The position numbers and the translations under genes are program-made. 64,000 nucleotides of DNA from Flavipsychrobacter stenotrophus (GTDB lineage: Bacteria; Bacteroidota; Bacteroidia; Chitinophagales; Chitinophagaceae). The notes under the pieces are model-generated. The model made no database searches, was not told where the DNA came from, and was given only the letters and a program-made list of their open reading frames with translations. Positions 1-8,409 of the stretch are shown here, piece after piece (the stretch's first letter is position 1; each line of letters opens with the position of its first letter). The stretch is taken from assembly GCF_002954265.1 (NCBI RefSeq), contig NZ_PPSL01000003.1, forward strand, positions 496,001-560,000, written 5' to 3'.

Positions 1-26
1 CCCCATCATCTCTTCACCATTTTATT

Positions 27-56
27 GCCCGTTCGCAACTGTGAACGGGCTTTTTT
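27..56 (+). terminator. Rho-independent terminator of an upstream gene
   Basis: An 8-bp perfect stem (GCCCGTTC at 27-34, GAACGGGC at 43-50) with an 8-nt loop is followed by a six-T run. It points rightward and would end a + strand gene lying left of the window. The next gene runs on the opposite strand, so it may also insulate that gene's 3' end. Confidence 0.75.
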
Positions 57-76
57 GTTGATAGGCATATCCGCGT

Positions 77-1105
77 TTACCTCTTCACCATCAATTCTGT
101 ATTCTCAATCTTCATCATCAGGTAGGGTTGGCTGATACCAGTCTTACGGAGAATGACTACAAATGGTTTATCGAACCAGAGTAATTTTGAAAGGTCGGGT
201 CTTCTAATGTTAATGTCTGGCATTGAATCGGTGGACACTGTTACTTCAGATTCTACCTTGGCTCCGTGTTCATCGAGCACAAAAGCTGTGCGCTGAGTAG
301 CGGATAAGAGCGTGTTCGTTTTTTTTGAATGGTGTAATAAAGTACCGGCAAAGTCGGTATAATCCTTTTCAAGATTGAAGCGGAGCACAGGGATAACAAC
401 CTGGTCGATAGGGTTAAGCCTGTATTTGTCCTCTTTCATTTTACTCTTCTGCTCGGCTGCGCCAACCTTTATCAGTTTATCTGTCTCGGCGAGCAGTCCC
501 GCTAGAGTCCGTTCATTGGTCAGCCCCTTCGCCAAAATAACTTCCTGTGCCTGATCTTTAGGTGTGATCTTAATTATAAAATGGTCATTGGTGCGGTAGT
601 ATAATATGGCAATCTGCGCTGCTATCTTTTCGTTGTAATGCAGCATGCCAAATGCTTTTATAGGATAGCCATAGAATGCAAAGGGCTGCCCCTTATCAAC
701 GGTGTCCATTGTTTCAATGAATGGGAGAGCCTTTTTAAAATAGGCGGAGAGTTGCACAGCCCCGTCATCTGCATTTACCTTTGTCTCGTATTCGCCTGGT
801 GTAAGTGCACTTTTGAATAAGGTTGTTGTGTCTGCTTCCTGTAGCATTTTATCTGCTTTCTCCATTGTGAACGTTCCACCCAATGCCTGTCTCAATTCAT
901 TCCAGGCAAACAGGAAGACCGGTGTATAGATCACATTGCCGGTTGAAGGTGCGTCGTTGTTAAGTGAGGGTACAAAAAAGGTATTGCTGAGACTGCCAAT
1001 TGGTATTACCTTGGGAAACTCTGCATCTTCATTATTATTGATTCGTCCGCAACCAGATATGGCGACTATAGTAACTAGTAGGGCTGAGGAAAGTATGGGG
1101 CGCAT
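77..1105 (-). CDS. Hypothetical lipoprotein
   Basis: A 342-residue protein of unrecognised family. It opens with a short basic segment, a hydrophobic stretch and a lipobox ending AISGC, so export and lipidation are expected, followed by an Asn/Glu-rich linker. The reading frame continues upstream to a GTG at 1144, but the ATG at 1105 gives a normal lipoprotein signal and is preferred. The mature part is a mixed alpha/beta globular sequence with no motif I can name. The next gene upstream on the same strand ends 63 nt away, so the two may be co-transcribed. Function unknown. Confidence 0.7.
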   Translation of the reverse strand: MRPILSSALLVTIVAISGCGRINNNEDAEFPKVIPIGSLSNTFFVPSLNNDAPSTGNVIYTPVFLFAWNELRQALGGTFTMEKADKMLQEADTTTLFKSALTPGEYETKVNADDGAVQLSAYFKKALPFIETMDTVDKGQPFAFYGYPIKAFGMLHYNEKIAAQIAILYYRTNDHFIIKITPKDQAQEVILAKGLTNERTLAGLLAETDKLIKVGAAEQKSKMKEDKYRLNPIDQVVIPVLRFNLEKDYTDFAGTLLHHSKKTNTLLSATQRTAFVLDEHGAKVESEVTVSTDSMPDINIRRPDLSKLLWFDKPFVVILRKTGISQPYLMMKIENTELMVKR

Positions 1106-1168
1106 GTGTCTAGAATAATGCAGTAAACACTTTTTAGTTTTCACTTTTTACTTTTAAGTTAACTTCCC

Positions 1169-3115
1169 CTACTTATACACCTTCTCCATCCTCTTTATCG
1201 CACCTTTCACACTCGTTGCCTGTTGTTTGTTCTCATTTACATCCATCGACTGCTTGGCCAGTATGGTGCCCAGTTCCAGCTTCTTTCTTATCTCCTCTAC
1301 ATTACTCATATAGCCCACTATCACCAGCTGGCGCTTGTAGAGTTTTTCAAGGCTATAGAATAATTTCTTATTGCCCTTTATATAAGCTGTTGTTTCCAGC
1401 ATCTCTTTGCAGTTAGAGTCTATGCGCTCTATATAAGTGTTCACTACATCGGCATACTTGTCTGTGATCGCGGTGTCAGATGTGTTCCATTTGGCATACT
1501 TCTCTATATCGCTGATGTTCTTCTTATAGGCGTCCAGCTGCATGGCCTTTACCTTCTGGCGCTCCTCGCTGCGTATCACTATAGTATCATAGTAGGTAAC
1601 GTAATACTTGTGCAGTGTATCTGCTACTTTGTACTTTTCTGTTTTGTACAGCGAGCTCCATTTGATCACCTCGTCGTCGTAATTGTCGTGCATCTGCAGG
1701 CGGGCTTTGGCTTCACCCATCAGGAAGGAGTCGGACAGGACGAGACAAGTGGCCAATGAGTCAAGCCTTAGCTTATTCATTTCTTTGTAATTATTGATCA
1801 CTAGTGCGCGCTGCTCCAGGTCTTTATCTAAAGAATCAATTCTTTTTTCCCTGGCCGATATAGAATCAGAGATGGCAAGCATCTCAGGCGACTTAGCCGA
1901 TTTCTGTGTTTTGGCAGGCTCCAGATTATTTATCTTTTTAGGATTCAGCCCGCGTTTGCGCTGCTGTGTTTGGTTATATTTCTTGACTACCTTATTGGCT
2001 TTGGTCACTGCATTGCGCTGGTACTTGTTGCTCTGTGCGGCCAACTTCTTATCGTCGGTCTTTATTTGCATCATGTACTGCTTTGCATCAATGTTCTTTG
2101 TCCTGTTCTTCTTCTTCAGAATGTTGTACTGGTCGGGGAAAAACTTCTTCTGCTCCTTTATATGCGCCTCTGCTATCTTCAATGCCTTCTCAGCGTCTTT
2201 CCACATTTCCTGTCCTTTCTCCGGGTCTTTCTCTTTCAGTACACGCGCCACATCAGCATCTACCCTCGCTGTTTGTTTCAATGCCAGTGCTACAGGAAAG
2301 CGCTCATTAAATGTATACGCACGGTCGCTCGATTCATACTTTACTGAATCTTCATCAAGCGTACTTATGCGCATCAGTTCACTGCTGTTTTGTCTTGTTT
2401 CGCTGATCTTATTAAAGGCAAGAATGGCGCTGTCTCCTGCTTCGAAAACGGACAGCGGCATGGCTGTGTCTGTGAGCTGCCAATATGGATCTGCGGGTAA
2501 ATGCTTTAGTCTGAATGTTTCAGGGTCTTGCATGAAATACTGAGGATCATACTTGAACTCAAATTTCAGTTTCTTGGCGTAGGTAACCTTTTTAAAGGTC
2601 ACCTTGTTGATGATCTTCCGCATAACGGTGGGCGCCTGTACCAAGTGTCCTGCTCCCCACGTAGGGTCAACCAACTGCCACTGTGCGCTCACCAATACCG
2701 CACTCCACAGGTGTCGGGGTATGGTTAGCTGATCACCATTGTCAAATATCCAGTCTTTGGCGTAGCCATCTACATTTACTGCTTTCAGACCTACCTCATT
2801 GCACATAGCGGTAAACACTTTGGCATAACCATCGCACACAGCAATATGCGTTTTCATCACAGTTTCTATCTTATCCGGCTTTATCTTGCCCGACTGCACT
2901 TTTTTTACATCATATTTTATAGTATGAGTTATCCAGTTGTATATGGCATTGGCTTTAAGCTGATCGCCCTGCAGGCCATCGCATAGGGCATGAGCTACCG
3001 ATTTATAATCTTTGCCACCGCGTGCCATGGAAACGCCCACAACGGTGTCCACCTTTATCTGGCCAAATAGAGTGACGGGCAATAAGAACAATAGTGATAA
3101 TAGAAGTGTGCGCAT
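1169..3115 (-). CDS. Secreted transglutaminase-like protein with long coiled-coil C-terminus
   Basis: A 648-aa exported protein; the first 19 residues form a signal peptide ending LFGQ. Residues about 40-155 match the transglutaminase-like cysteine protease fold: Cys94 in AVCDGYAKVF, His135 in PRHLWSAV and Asp150 in VDPTWGAG form the expected catalytic triad. The remaining 450 residues are charged and helical, with probable coiled coil, and carry no known domain. A same-length, same-layout paralogue lies at 25759-27705. Members of this superfamily act as proteases, amidases or crosslinkers; which applies here cannot be told. It probably acts in the periplasm or at the surface. The ATG at 3115 directly starts the signal peptide. 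Confidence 0.8.
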   Translation of the reverse strand: MRTLLLSLLFLLPVTLFGQIKVDTVVGVSMARGGKDYKSVAHALCDGLQGDQLKANAIYNWITHTIKYDVKKVQSGKIKPDKIETVMKTHIAVCDGYAKVFTAMCNEVGLKAVNVDGYAKDWIFDNGDQLTIPRHLWSAVLVSAQWQLVDPTWGAGHLVQAPTVMRKIINKVTFKKVTYAKKLKFEFKYDPQYFMQDPETFRLKHLPADPYWQLTDTAMPLSVFEAGDSAILAFNKISETRQNSSELMRISTLDEDSVKYESSDRAYTFNERFPVALALKQTARVDADVARVLKEKDPEKGQEMWKDAEKALKIAEAHIKEQKKFFPDQYNILKKKNRTKNIDAKQYMMQIKTDDKKLAAQSNKYQRNAVTKANKVVKKYNQTQQRKRGLNPKKINNLEPAKTQKSAKSPEMLAISDSISAREKRIDSLDKDLEQRALVINNYKEMNKLRLDSLATCLVLSDSFLMGEAKARLQMHDNYDDEVIKWSSLYKTEKYKVADTLHKYYVTYYDTIVIRSEERQKVKAMQLDAYKKNISDIEKYAKWNTSDTAITDKYADVVNTYIERIDSNCKEMLETTAYIKGNKKLFYSLEKLYKRQLVIVGYMSNVEEIRKKLELGTILAKQSMDVNENKQQATSVKGAIKRMEKVYK

Positions 3116-3195
3116 AGAAAAGTGTTACTAACGGAAAAAACCGGATAAATGTAGTCACTTTTAGTTACTAATACATCGCTATATCTGCTAATTGA

Positions 3196-3232
3196 AAAGG
3201 CGCATACAGGGTATTTGCCTGCATGCGCCTTT
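3196..3232 (-). terminator. Bidirectional terminator after ferritin
   Basis: A 15-bp stem with one mismatch (3196-3210 against 3218-3232, core AAAGGCGCAT / ATGCGCCTTT) lies just past the ferritin stop codon. On the minus strand it is followed by a short T-rich stretch; on the plus strand by a T5 run at 3236-3240. Confidence 0.65.
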
Positions 3233-3278
3233 CAGTTTTTGTATATCCCCCGGAAAAATCACCCCGGAGTGAAACATG

Positions 3279-3830
3279 TTATGGTTTTTCTTCGGTCGCC
3301 TTTTCTGCGGTTTTTGCATCATCGGGCGTTTTTTCAAGGTCTTTATCCAGTGCATAAAGTGCATCAGATTTGGCATTTTCGCCACCGGCTATCTTTATCT
3401 TGTCCATCAGGGTCTGCGCCAGTGTTTCCTCTTCCAGCTGTTCTTTTACAAACCACTGCATAAAGTTGAAAGTAGCCCAGTCTCTTTCTTCATGTGCCAG
3501 GTTTACTATGTTGTACACCGCATTGGTATTATCAACCTCATGCTGAAACACTTTTTCGAAACAGTTGTTGATACTTGAAGGGTCGGAAGGAGGTGCCGGA
3601 ATAGCAGTCACTATCACTTTTGCCCCGCGCTCCAGTATGTATTCCAGGAACTTCATCATATGGTTGCGCTCTTCATGTGCATGCCTGAACAAGAAGTTGG
3701 CCACACCCGCATAGCCTTGGTCATCGGCCCATGCTGCGTACGATAAGTAGATCTGCGCAGCATGTGCTTCTTTGGTCATCTGGTCATTCAGTGCTTTGGC
3801 AAGCGTCTTGGAAAGTCTGTTGGTATTCAT
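3279..3830 (-). CDS. ftnA: Ferritin, non-haem iron storage protein
   Basis: A 183-aa ferritin. Ferritins oxidise Fe(II) at a di-iron centre and store it as ferric mineral in a 24-subunit cytosolic shell. The four-helix-bundle ligands are visible: Glu21 in KEAHAAQIYLSYA, and Glu54 and His57 in HAHEERNHMMK, with a later HEERDWATFNFMQW helix. The last ~25 residues form a Lys/Glu/Asp-rich tail beyond the usual bacterial ferritin end. The gene is monocistronic, with its own terminator downstream and a divergent gene upstream. The symbol is by family; Ftn and Bfr-like naming varies in Bacteroidota. Confidence 0.9.
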   Translation of the reverse strand: MNTNRLSKTLAKALNDQMTKEAHAAQIYLSYAAWADDQGYAGVANFLFRHAHEERNHMMKFLEYILERGAKVIVTAIPAPPSDPSSINNCFEKVFQHEVDNTNAVYNIVNLAHEERDWATFNFMQWFVKEQLEEETLAQTLMDKIKIAGGENAKSDALYALDKDLEKTPDDAKTAEKATEEKP

Positions 3831-3908
3831 GGTCTAACTGTTTTAAAGTGAAGTGTGTAACTAACAATATAAAAACCCTGCCAAAGGAAGGGCGGATAAT
3901 TGCGGTAG

Positions 3909-3928
3909 GGGCTGGGCTCGCCCTGCCC
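3909..3928. repeat. Short GC-rich palindrome
   Basis: GGGCTGGGC at 3909-3917 and GCCCTGCCC at 3920-3928 form a 9-bp stem with one mismatch and a 2-nt loop, between divergent ferritin and SUI1 genes. It has no T-run, so it is more like a REP-type extragenic palindrome than a terminator. Confidence 0.4.
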
Positions 3929-4041
3929 TGCGTAACACTATAGCGTAACCTGGCTAAAAATCCTTGCTTATAGCACCGCTCTCCGCTCTTTCGCTCATGC
4001 TCTCTTTTTCTATTATCTTTACAGCAGCTAATTGCATAACC

Positions 4042-4380
4042 ATGTCTAAAAAAACATCTTCACGCCCCGATGGCCTGGCCTATTCAACCAACAAGGATTT
4101 CTTCAACGATTTTCCGGCCGATGGACCTGTAGATACCCTGCCCAAGGAAAAACAAAAACTAAGGGTAACACTCGATACCAAGCAACGCGCCGGCAAAGTG
4201 GTAACAATGGTAGATTGTTTTGTAGGCTCTGAGGAAGATATGGAGGCCCTTGGCAAGCAGCTGAAAACCAAGTGCGGTGCCGGCGGCAGCATAAAAGATG
4301 GGTACATAATTATACAAGGCGACTACAAGGTAAAAGTGCTTACATGGCTTAAGGAATGGGGGTATGTTTTAACCAAATGA
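4042..4380 (+). CDS. Translation initiation factor SUI1/eIF1 family protein (YciH-like)
   Basis: A 112-aa protein whose C-terminal ~80 residues carry the SUI1/eIF1 fold: RVTLDTKQRAGKVVTMVDCF, then KTKCGAGGSIKDGYIIIQGD and a terminal helix. Bacterial members are thought to influence start-site fidelity on the 30S subunit, but their role is not settled. The frame is open further upstream to 3964, but the ATG at 4042 matches family length and is preferred; the upstream stretch is hydrophobic and unlike the family. Transcribed away from ferritin. A weak -7-like TATCTTTA lies at 4014-4021. Confidence 0.85.
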   Translation: MSKKTSSRPDGLAYSTNKDFFNDFPADGPVDTLPKEKQKLRVTLDTKQRAGKVVTMVDCFVGSEEDMEALGKQLKTKCGAGGSIKDGYIIIQGDYKVKVLTWLKEWGYVLTK

Positions 4381-4419
4381 TAAACCTGAATTTTATAATA
4401 TTTAATTAGTTTTGAGCAA

Positions 4420-5010
4420 ATGAAGCTGGCTGATCTGGACATAAATAAGGTTTACACCTACGCAGACTACTATAAGTGGAAGTTTGAAGAACGCATAGAA
4501 CTGATAAAGGGGCGCATTTTTAAAATGAGCCCTGCACCTACATCTGCCCACCAGGTCATTTCAAGAGAGGTTTCAGGCCTGCTATGGCAGTTTTTGAAAG
4601 GTAAGCCATGCCAGTTTTTTAGTGCCCCGTTCGATGTACGTATCCCTCGCAGATCCAGGGAGGATAAAGACATTATTACAGTTGTTCAACCCGATATCTG
4701 CGTTATCTGCGAACCTACGAAAATTGACAAGAAGGGCTGTATAGGCGCACCCGATATTGTTATGGAGATTCTGTCACCATCTAATAGTGAAAAGGAGCTG
4801 AAATTAAAGTACGAAGTTTATCAGGAGGCAGGAGTAAGGGAATATTGGGTGATCTTTCCAACAGAAAAAACTTTGATGATCTATACACTCAGCGATGGCA
4901 AGTTCGCCGCTTCCCGCTTTTATGTTACCGGAGATCGTGTATCCTCAGGCGTATTGGAAGGCTTTTCATTTGATGTGAACGAAATTTTTGTTGGATATGA
5001 AAGTGAATAA
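4420..5010 (+). CDS. Uma2 family (DUF820) endonuclease-like protein
   Basis: A 196-aa Uma2-type protein of the PD-(D/E)xK nuclease superfamily. The core is visible: a conserved N-terminal helix (EERIELIKGRIFKM), QPDICVICEP, the PDIVMEILSPS strand carrying the Asp/Glu pair, and the Lys-rich helix KELKLKYEVYQEAGVREYWV. This family is abundant in cyanobacteria and Bacteroidota; nuclease activity is inferred from fold, and physiological targets are unknown. It lies 39 nt downstream of the SUI1 gene, so co-transcription is likely, though a functional link is not obvious. Confidence 0.8.
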   Translation: MKLADLDINKVYTYADYYKWKFEERIELIKGRIFKMSPAPTSAHQVISREVSGLLWQFLKGKPCQFFSAPFDVRIPRRSREDKDIITVVQPDICVICEPTKIDKKGCIGAPDIVMEILSPSNSEKELKLKYEVYQEAGVREYWVIFPTEKTLMIYTLSDGKFAASRFYVTGDRVSSGVLEGFSFDVNEIFVGYESE

Positions 5011-5070
5011 GACTGGTCAAAATGCCAACAAACCTTAAATCGTACTACAAATTTGTAACAACCTATAAAT

Positions 5071-5232
5071 ATGGATATTATTGAGCTGAGAAGGAAACTT
5101 CATGAATATGTTGATCTCGCCGATGAAGAGCATTTGATGGCTATTTTTTTATTGATAGAAAGTGATTTGAAGGCAATTCATCAAAGACGGGAAAATAATA
5201 GCACGTCTCAAGTTGAGAATGTTCCAGGCTAG
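5071..5232 (+). CDS. Small antitoxin-like protein, 53 aa, possibly truncated
   Basis: A 53-codon frame starting MDIIELRRKLHEYVDLADEE. Its N-terminal 35 residues resemble, from memory, the short helical antitoxin-type proteins that precede RelE/ParE toxins in Bacteroidota, which share the pattern LRxKLxxYIxxADxxxxxAIxxxxE. No toxin gene follows: the next 124 nt are non-coding and lead to the transketolase gene. It could therefore be an orphan or a shortened remnant. The assignment rests on pattern only and is tentative. Confidence 0.45.
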   Translation: MDIIELRRKLHEYVDLADEEHLMAIFLLIESDLKAIHQRRENNSTSQVENVPG

Positions 5233-5328
5233 AGGTGGCAACTAAAAGTAGTTAGGTATACTTCATAATTTGTTTTTCGGCGCTAATTCTCATTGAAAAT
5301 CCCATTTTCAATAACCAAATGATAAACG

Positions 5329-5336
5329 TATTTTTG
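5329..5336 (+). promoter_or_regulatory. Bacteroidota -7 box for transketolase subunit
   Basis: TATTTTTG matches the TAnnTTTG consensus and ends 20 nt before the ATG at 5357. No clear TTG was found at the -33 distance. Confidence 0.45.
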
Positions 5337-5356
5337 CGGCTCATTGCTACTACATC

Positions 5357-6319
5357 ATGTTAGAAGATATACAGATATTAAATGAAAAAGAGACCCGCGG
5401 AGGGTTCGGAGAAGGTATTTTAGAGGCGGGTCGCCGCAACCCTAATGTGGTTGCACTCACCGCCGATCTTGCAGGCTCACTGAAGCTGAATGCCTTTATC
5501 AAGGAATTTCCTGATCGTTTTATACAGTGTGGTATAGCCGAAGCCAACATGATAGGCGTTGCAGCCGGATTGACCATTGGCGGTAAGATCCCGTACACCA
5601 CTACGTTTGCTAATTTCTCTACTTCGCGTGTTTACGACCAGATCCGTCAGTCGGTAGCCTATAGCGATAAGAATGTAAAAATATGTGCTTCTCACGCGGG
5701 TCTTACCCTGGGTGAAGATGGCGCTACTCACCAGGTGCTGGAAGATATAGGCATGATGAAGATGCTGCCGGGTATGGCAGTTGTTGTTCCCTGCGATTTC
5801 AACCAGACAAAGGCAGCTACTATAGCTATTGCTGAGTATCATGGCCCTGTTTATCTGCGTTTTGGTCGCCCCAAGTGGCCAAACTTTACTGCCGAAGACC
5901 AGGTATTTGAACTGGGTAAGGCACAGGTACTGGCTGAAGGTACTGATGTTAGCATCATTGCCTGCGGACACATGGTGTGGCGCTCGGTAGAGGCGGCTAA
6001 GATATTGGCAGCAAAGGGTATTTCTGTTGATCTCATCAACATGCACACCATCAAGCCGCTTGATGAAGCTGCTATCATTAAGTCATTGACCAAAACAGGT
6101 TGCGTGGTTACCGCTGAAGAACACCAGATTAACGGGGGACTGGGTGACAGCGTTGCCAATGTAGCGTCACGCAATTGCGCTGTGCCGCATGAGTATGTAG
6201 CGGTAATGGACACATTCGGCGAAAGCGGAACACCTAATCAACTGTTGGATAAATATGGTTTGACAACTGCTCACATTGTTGCAGCTGCTGAAAAAGCCAT
6301 AAGCCGCAAAAATGGTTAA
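5357..6319 (+). CDS. Transketolase C-terminal subunit
   Basis: A 320-aa protein equal to the pyrimidine-binding and C-terminal domains of transketolase. In split transketolases this chain pairs with a separate ~280-aa thiamine-diphosphate-binding subunit to move two-carbon units in the pentose phosphate pathway. The ThDP-activating Glu lies in CGIAEANMIGVAAGL near residue 55-60; the C-terminal part has the GHMVWRSVEAA and EEHQINGGLGDSVA motifs. The partner N-terminal subunit is not next to it in this window, so it must be encoded elsewhere. A -7 box lies upstream, suggesting its own transcript. Confidence 0.88.
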   Translation: MLEDIQILNEKETRGGFGEGILEAGRRNPNVVALTADLAGSLKLNAFIKEFPDRFIQCGIAEANMIGVAAGLTIGGKIPYTTTFANFSTSRVYDQIRQSVAYSDKNVKICASHAGLTLGEDGATHQVLEDIGMMKMLPGMAVVVPCDFNQTKAATIAIAEYHGPVYLRFGRPKWPNFTAEDQVFELGKAQVLAEGTDVSIIACGHMVWRSVEAAKILAAKGISVDLINMHTIKPLDEAAIIKSLTKTGCVVTAEEHQINGGLGDSVANVASRNCAVPHEYVAVMDTFGESGTPNQLLDKYGLTTAHIVAAAEKAISRKNG

Positions 6320-6378
6320 TAAAGAAACGCCGTGGCATGTTTTTGAAAGAGGGATAATTTGCCATTAAAGTAGAATCT

Positions 6379-6900
6379 ATGAATATGACCGCCTTCTTTA
6401 TTGTTTTGGGTATTGTGCTGGCTATAGCTGCAATACTGAGTATTGTAGTGAAGTTAAACCGCAAGCCCAAGGCCATAGCGCCGGTAGAGATCTCGAAAAA
6501 GGCGTTCAACATAATCATGAATTATGTAACGTCATTTGTAAATACTTATGCGGGTAAAGATTACATATTTCTGAGCATTACTATAGAGAATAAAACGGAT
6601 ACTGATCTTGATGATGTAGTGATTGAAACAATACCTGCATTGCCTATTATTACAGATATACGATACAGGGCAATTTCAGAGAAATGGAATGTTGATAGTC
6701 AGGATCCTGTTTTCTCCGACAGCCTTCTTTCGCGAGTGGCAAGTATAGAGCCGGGTGCAATGGTGACAGGGTATATAGTTGTTGAAACCAAGAATGCACA
6801 TTGCAATATAGATACCATTTCTATAAGCGCCGGAGACCAGGTGCAGGAGATCCCGATCCGCAAGGATAGGGTGACCTTCAAGCGCAATATGCGGAGGTAG
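6379..6900 (+). CDS. Hypothetical membrane-anchored protein
   Basis: A 173-aa protein with one N-terminal transmembrane helix (residues ~4-25, rich in Ile/Ala/Val) followed by basic residues, giving a predicted cytoplasmic-side NRK anchor motif. The rest is beta-rich, with a repeated pattern of ENKTDTDLDD and SIEPGAMVTGYIVVETKN that looks like an immunoglobulin-type or NEW3-like beta sandwich, but no family is recognised. It follows the transketolase gene by 59 nt and is followed by a strong hairpin, so it may be the last gene of that transcript. Confidence 0.65.
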   Translation: MNMTAFFIVLGIVLAIAAILSIVVKLNRKPKAIAPVEISKKAFNIIMNYVTSFVNTYAGKDYIFLSITIENKTDTDLDDVVIETIPALPIITDIRYRAISEKWNVDSQDPVFSDSLLSRVASIEPGAMVTGYIVVETKNAHCNIDTISISAGDQVQEIPIRKDRVTFKRNMRR

Positions 6901-6919
6901 TGTTCTAAGCCAAATAACT

Positions 6920-6927
6920 TAATTTTG
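6920..6927 (+). promoter_or_regulatory. Possible -7 box upstream of the M28 gene
   Basis: TAATTTTG fits TAnnTTTG and sits just left of the terminator-like hairpin at 6929-6950. If used, the hairpin would lie in the 5' leader of the peptidase gene. Confidence 0.3.
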
Positions 6928-6928
6928 A

Positions 6929-6955
6929 AACCGGCTGCTAATAGCCGGTTTTTTT
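6929..6955 (+). terminator. Terminator hairpin abutting next start codon
   Basis: AACCGGCT (6929-6936) pairs with AGCCGGTT (6943-6950) over a 6-nt loop, followed by a T run to 6955. The ATG of the next gene begins at 6956, with no space for a ribosome site. Confidence 0.7.
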
Positions 6956-7954
6956 ATGAGATCCATTTATCTGCTGATGCCTGTATTGCTGCCCGTTTTC
7001 CTTTTGCAGTCGTGTAAAGATGAACAAAAGAAAGACGAGGCAACTGCAACACCACCGGTAGCACAGGTAAAAACACCAACCTTTGAAGCCGATAGCGCAT
7101 ACAATGCGGTGGCTACGCAGGTTGCATTCGGGCCGCGCACGCCCGGCTCTGAGGCGCAGAAAAAATGTGCCGCATGGATGGAGCAACAACTCAAGCAGGT
7201 ATGCGATACTGTTTATATACAGAACGTAAAAGTAACAGGCGGCGACAAGAAAGAACTGCCCTGCATCAACCTCATTGGCAGCATCAACCCCAAAGCACAA
7301 AGACGCATACTCTTCCTTACCCACTGGGATAGCCGCCCGTGGGCCGACCAGGATACAAAAGATAAAGACAAAGCTGTGCTTGCTGCAGACGATGGTGGCA
7401 GCGGGGTAGGGGTGCTGATAGAAGTAGCCAGGCAAGTGAAGAAAATGGGGCTTTCTCCCGACCTGGGCATAGACATATTATTGACAGATGTAGAAGATTA
7501 CGGCAAAGACGTATGGGGAGAAGATTCTTACTGCCTGGGCACTCAATACTGGTGCAGAAACCCGCATGTAGCAGGCTATAAGGCTGAATTTGGCATACTG
7601 CTGGATATGGTAGGCGCACGTGGCGCGCAGTTCCTGCTGGAGGGTGTGTCGCGCCAGTATGCCGATGGTGTGCAGCAGATGGTATGGCAGGCTGCCGGCC
7701 ATGCAGGGTTCTCATCCTACTTCCCCTATACAGAAGGCCCGGCAATCGTAGATGATCATGATCCTGTAAACAAGATAACAGGCATCAAAACCATTGACAT
7801 CATCAACCTCAGCCAGAATCCGCAATCACCCTTTCCCGCGCACTGGCACACCCACAACGATAATATGCAGATCATAGACAAAAACACCCTTAAGGCCGTA
7901 GGGCAAACTTTGCTACAGGTAATCTATGAGAGTGCGGGGAATAAGGCGATGTGA
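6956..7954 (+). CDS. M28 family metallopeptidase, glutaminyl-peptide cyclotransferase-like lipoprotein
   Basis: A 332-aa lipoprotein with lipobox LLQSC (Cys20). The body is an M28-type zinc hydrolase: FGPRTPGSEA (58-67), THWDSRP with His123, AADDGGSG with Asp145/146, the DVEDYG acidic motif with Glu180, IVDDHDPV and the C-terminal HWHTHNDN. The last two, with the spacing of the DSYCLGTQYW loop, resemble glutaminyl cyclases, which turn N-terminal Gln into pyroglutamate on exported proteins. Aminopeptidase activity remains possible. The ATG at 6956 follows directly on a terminator hairpin; the in-frame ATG at 6977 would also leave an intact lipoprotein signal. Confidence 0.82.
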   Translation: MRSIYLLMPVLLPVFLLQSCKDEQKKDEATATPPVAQVKTPTFEADSAYNAVATQVAFGPRTPGSEAQKKCAAWMEQQLKQVCDTVYIQNVKVTGGDKKELPCINLIGSINPKAQRRILFLTHWDSRPWADQDTKDKDKAVLAADDGGSGVGVLIEVARQVKKMGLSPDLGIDILLTDVEDYGKDVWGEDSYCLGTQYWCRNPHVAGYKAEFGILLDMVGARGAQFLLEGVSRQYADGVQQMVWQAAGHAGFSSYFPYTEGPAIVDDHDPVNKITGIKTIDIINLSQNPQSPFPAHWHTHNDNMQIIDKNTLKAVGQTLLQVIYESAGNKAM

Positions 7955-7955
7955 T

Positions 7956-8387
7956 TCATTTCGTTATCACAAGAGTTATCACTCGATTCTTAACCTCACC
8001 AAAACCGCTGGTCTCAAGCAGAAGACCATAATTTCCAGGTTCGTATTTACTTATATCCAATTTCCCGGTTTTATGGTAATCATAGGATATACAGTCTTGT
8101 TTTCCTGCAATACCCGTGATGCAGGCGGACTTAATATATGTATATCCGTCCTCTCCCCGTGTTTCAATAAAAAGGTACTTGTCTTTTAATGCACTTAGCG
8201 CTATTATACGAATATCGCCTATATTATAAGGAGATAAATGACTTATACGCTCAAAACAATAAATTTTGTAGATCGTTGTGTCGGACGTCAGCAGTTGAAT
8301 TGTGTCTTCACCGGTGTAAGTCGCCGCTCGCGCGTGATACCGTAGCAGCCACGATGCGGTATCTCCCTTTTTCATACGAACCGGCAT
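7956..8387 (-). CDS. Hypothetical protein
   Basis: A 143-aa protein of no recognised family. It is beta-rich, with KIYCFERISHLSPYN and a C-terminal segment (EPGNYGLLLETSG) that is typical of small extracytoplasmic beta-sandwich proteins, but the chosen ATG gives no signal peptide. The frame is closed by a stop shortly upstream and no better start is seen, so either it is cytoplasmic or its N-terminus has been lost. It lies 22 nt downstream of the next minus-strand gene and ends against the M28 gene, so its transcript is convergent with that gene. Confidence 0.5.
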   Translation of the reverse strand: MPVRMKKGDTASWLLRYHARAATYTGEDTIQLLTSDTTIYKIYCFERISHLSPYNIGDIRIIALSALKDKYLFIETRGEDGYTYIKSACITGIAGKQDCISYDYHKTGKLDISKYEPGNYGLLLETSGFGEVKNRVITLVITK

Positions 8388-8409
8388 AGATACTGCGTTG
8401 TGGCTACGG

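Noticed and set aside
1794-2543. 249-codon plus-strand frame opposite the first transglutaminase-like gene
   Set aside because: It has Cys/Ser/Phe-rich antisense composition and no plausible domain; the minus-strand gene has a signal peptide and catalytic triad.
3188-3385. 65-codon minus-strand frame at the ferritin 3' end
   Set aside because: It overlaps the ferritin coding sequence in another frame and crosses its terminator.
5477-6046. 189-codon minus-strand frame inside the transketolase gene
   Set aside because: It overlaps a clear transketolase subunit fully; composition is antisense-like.
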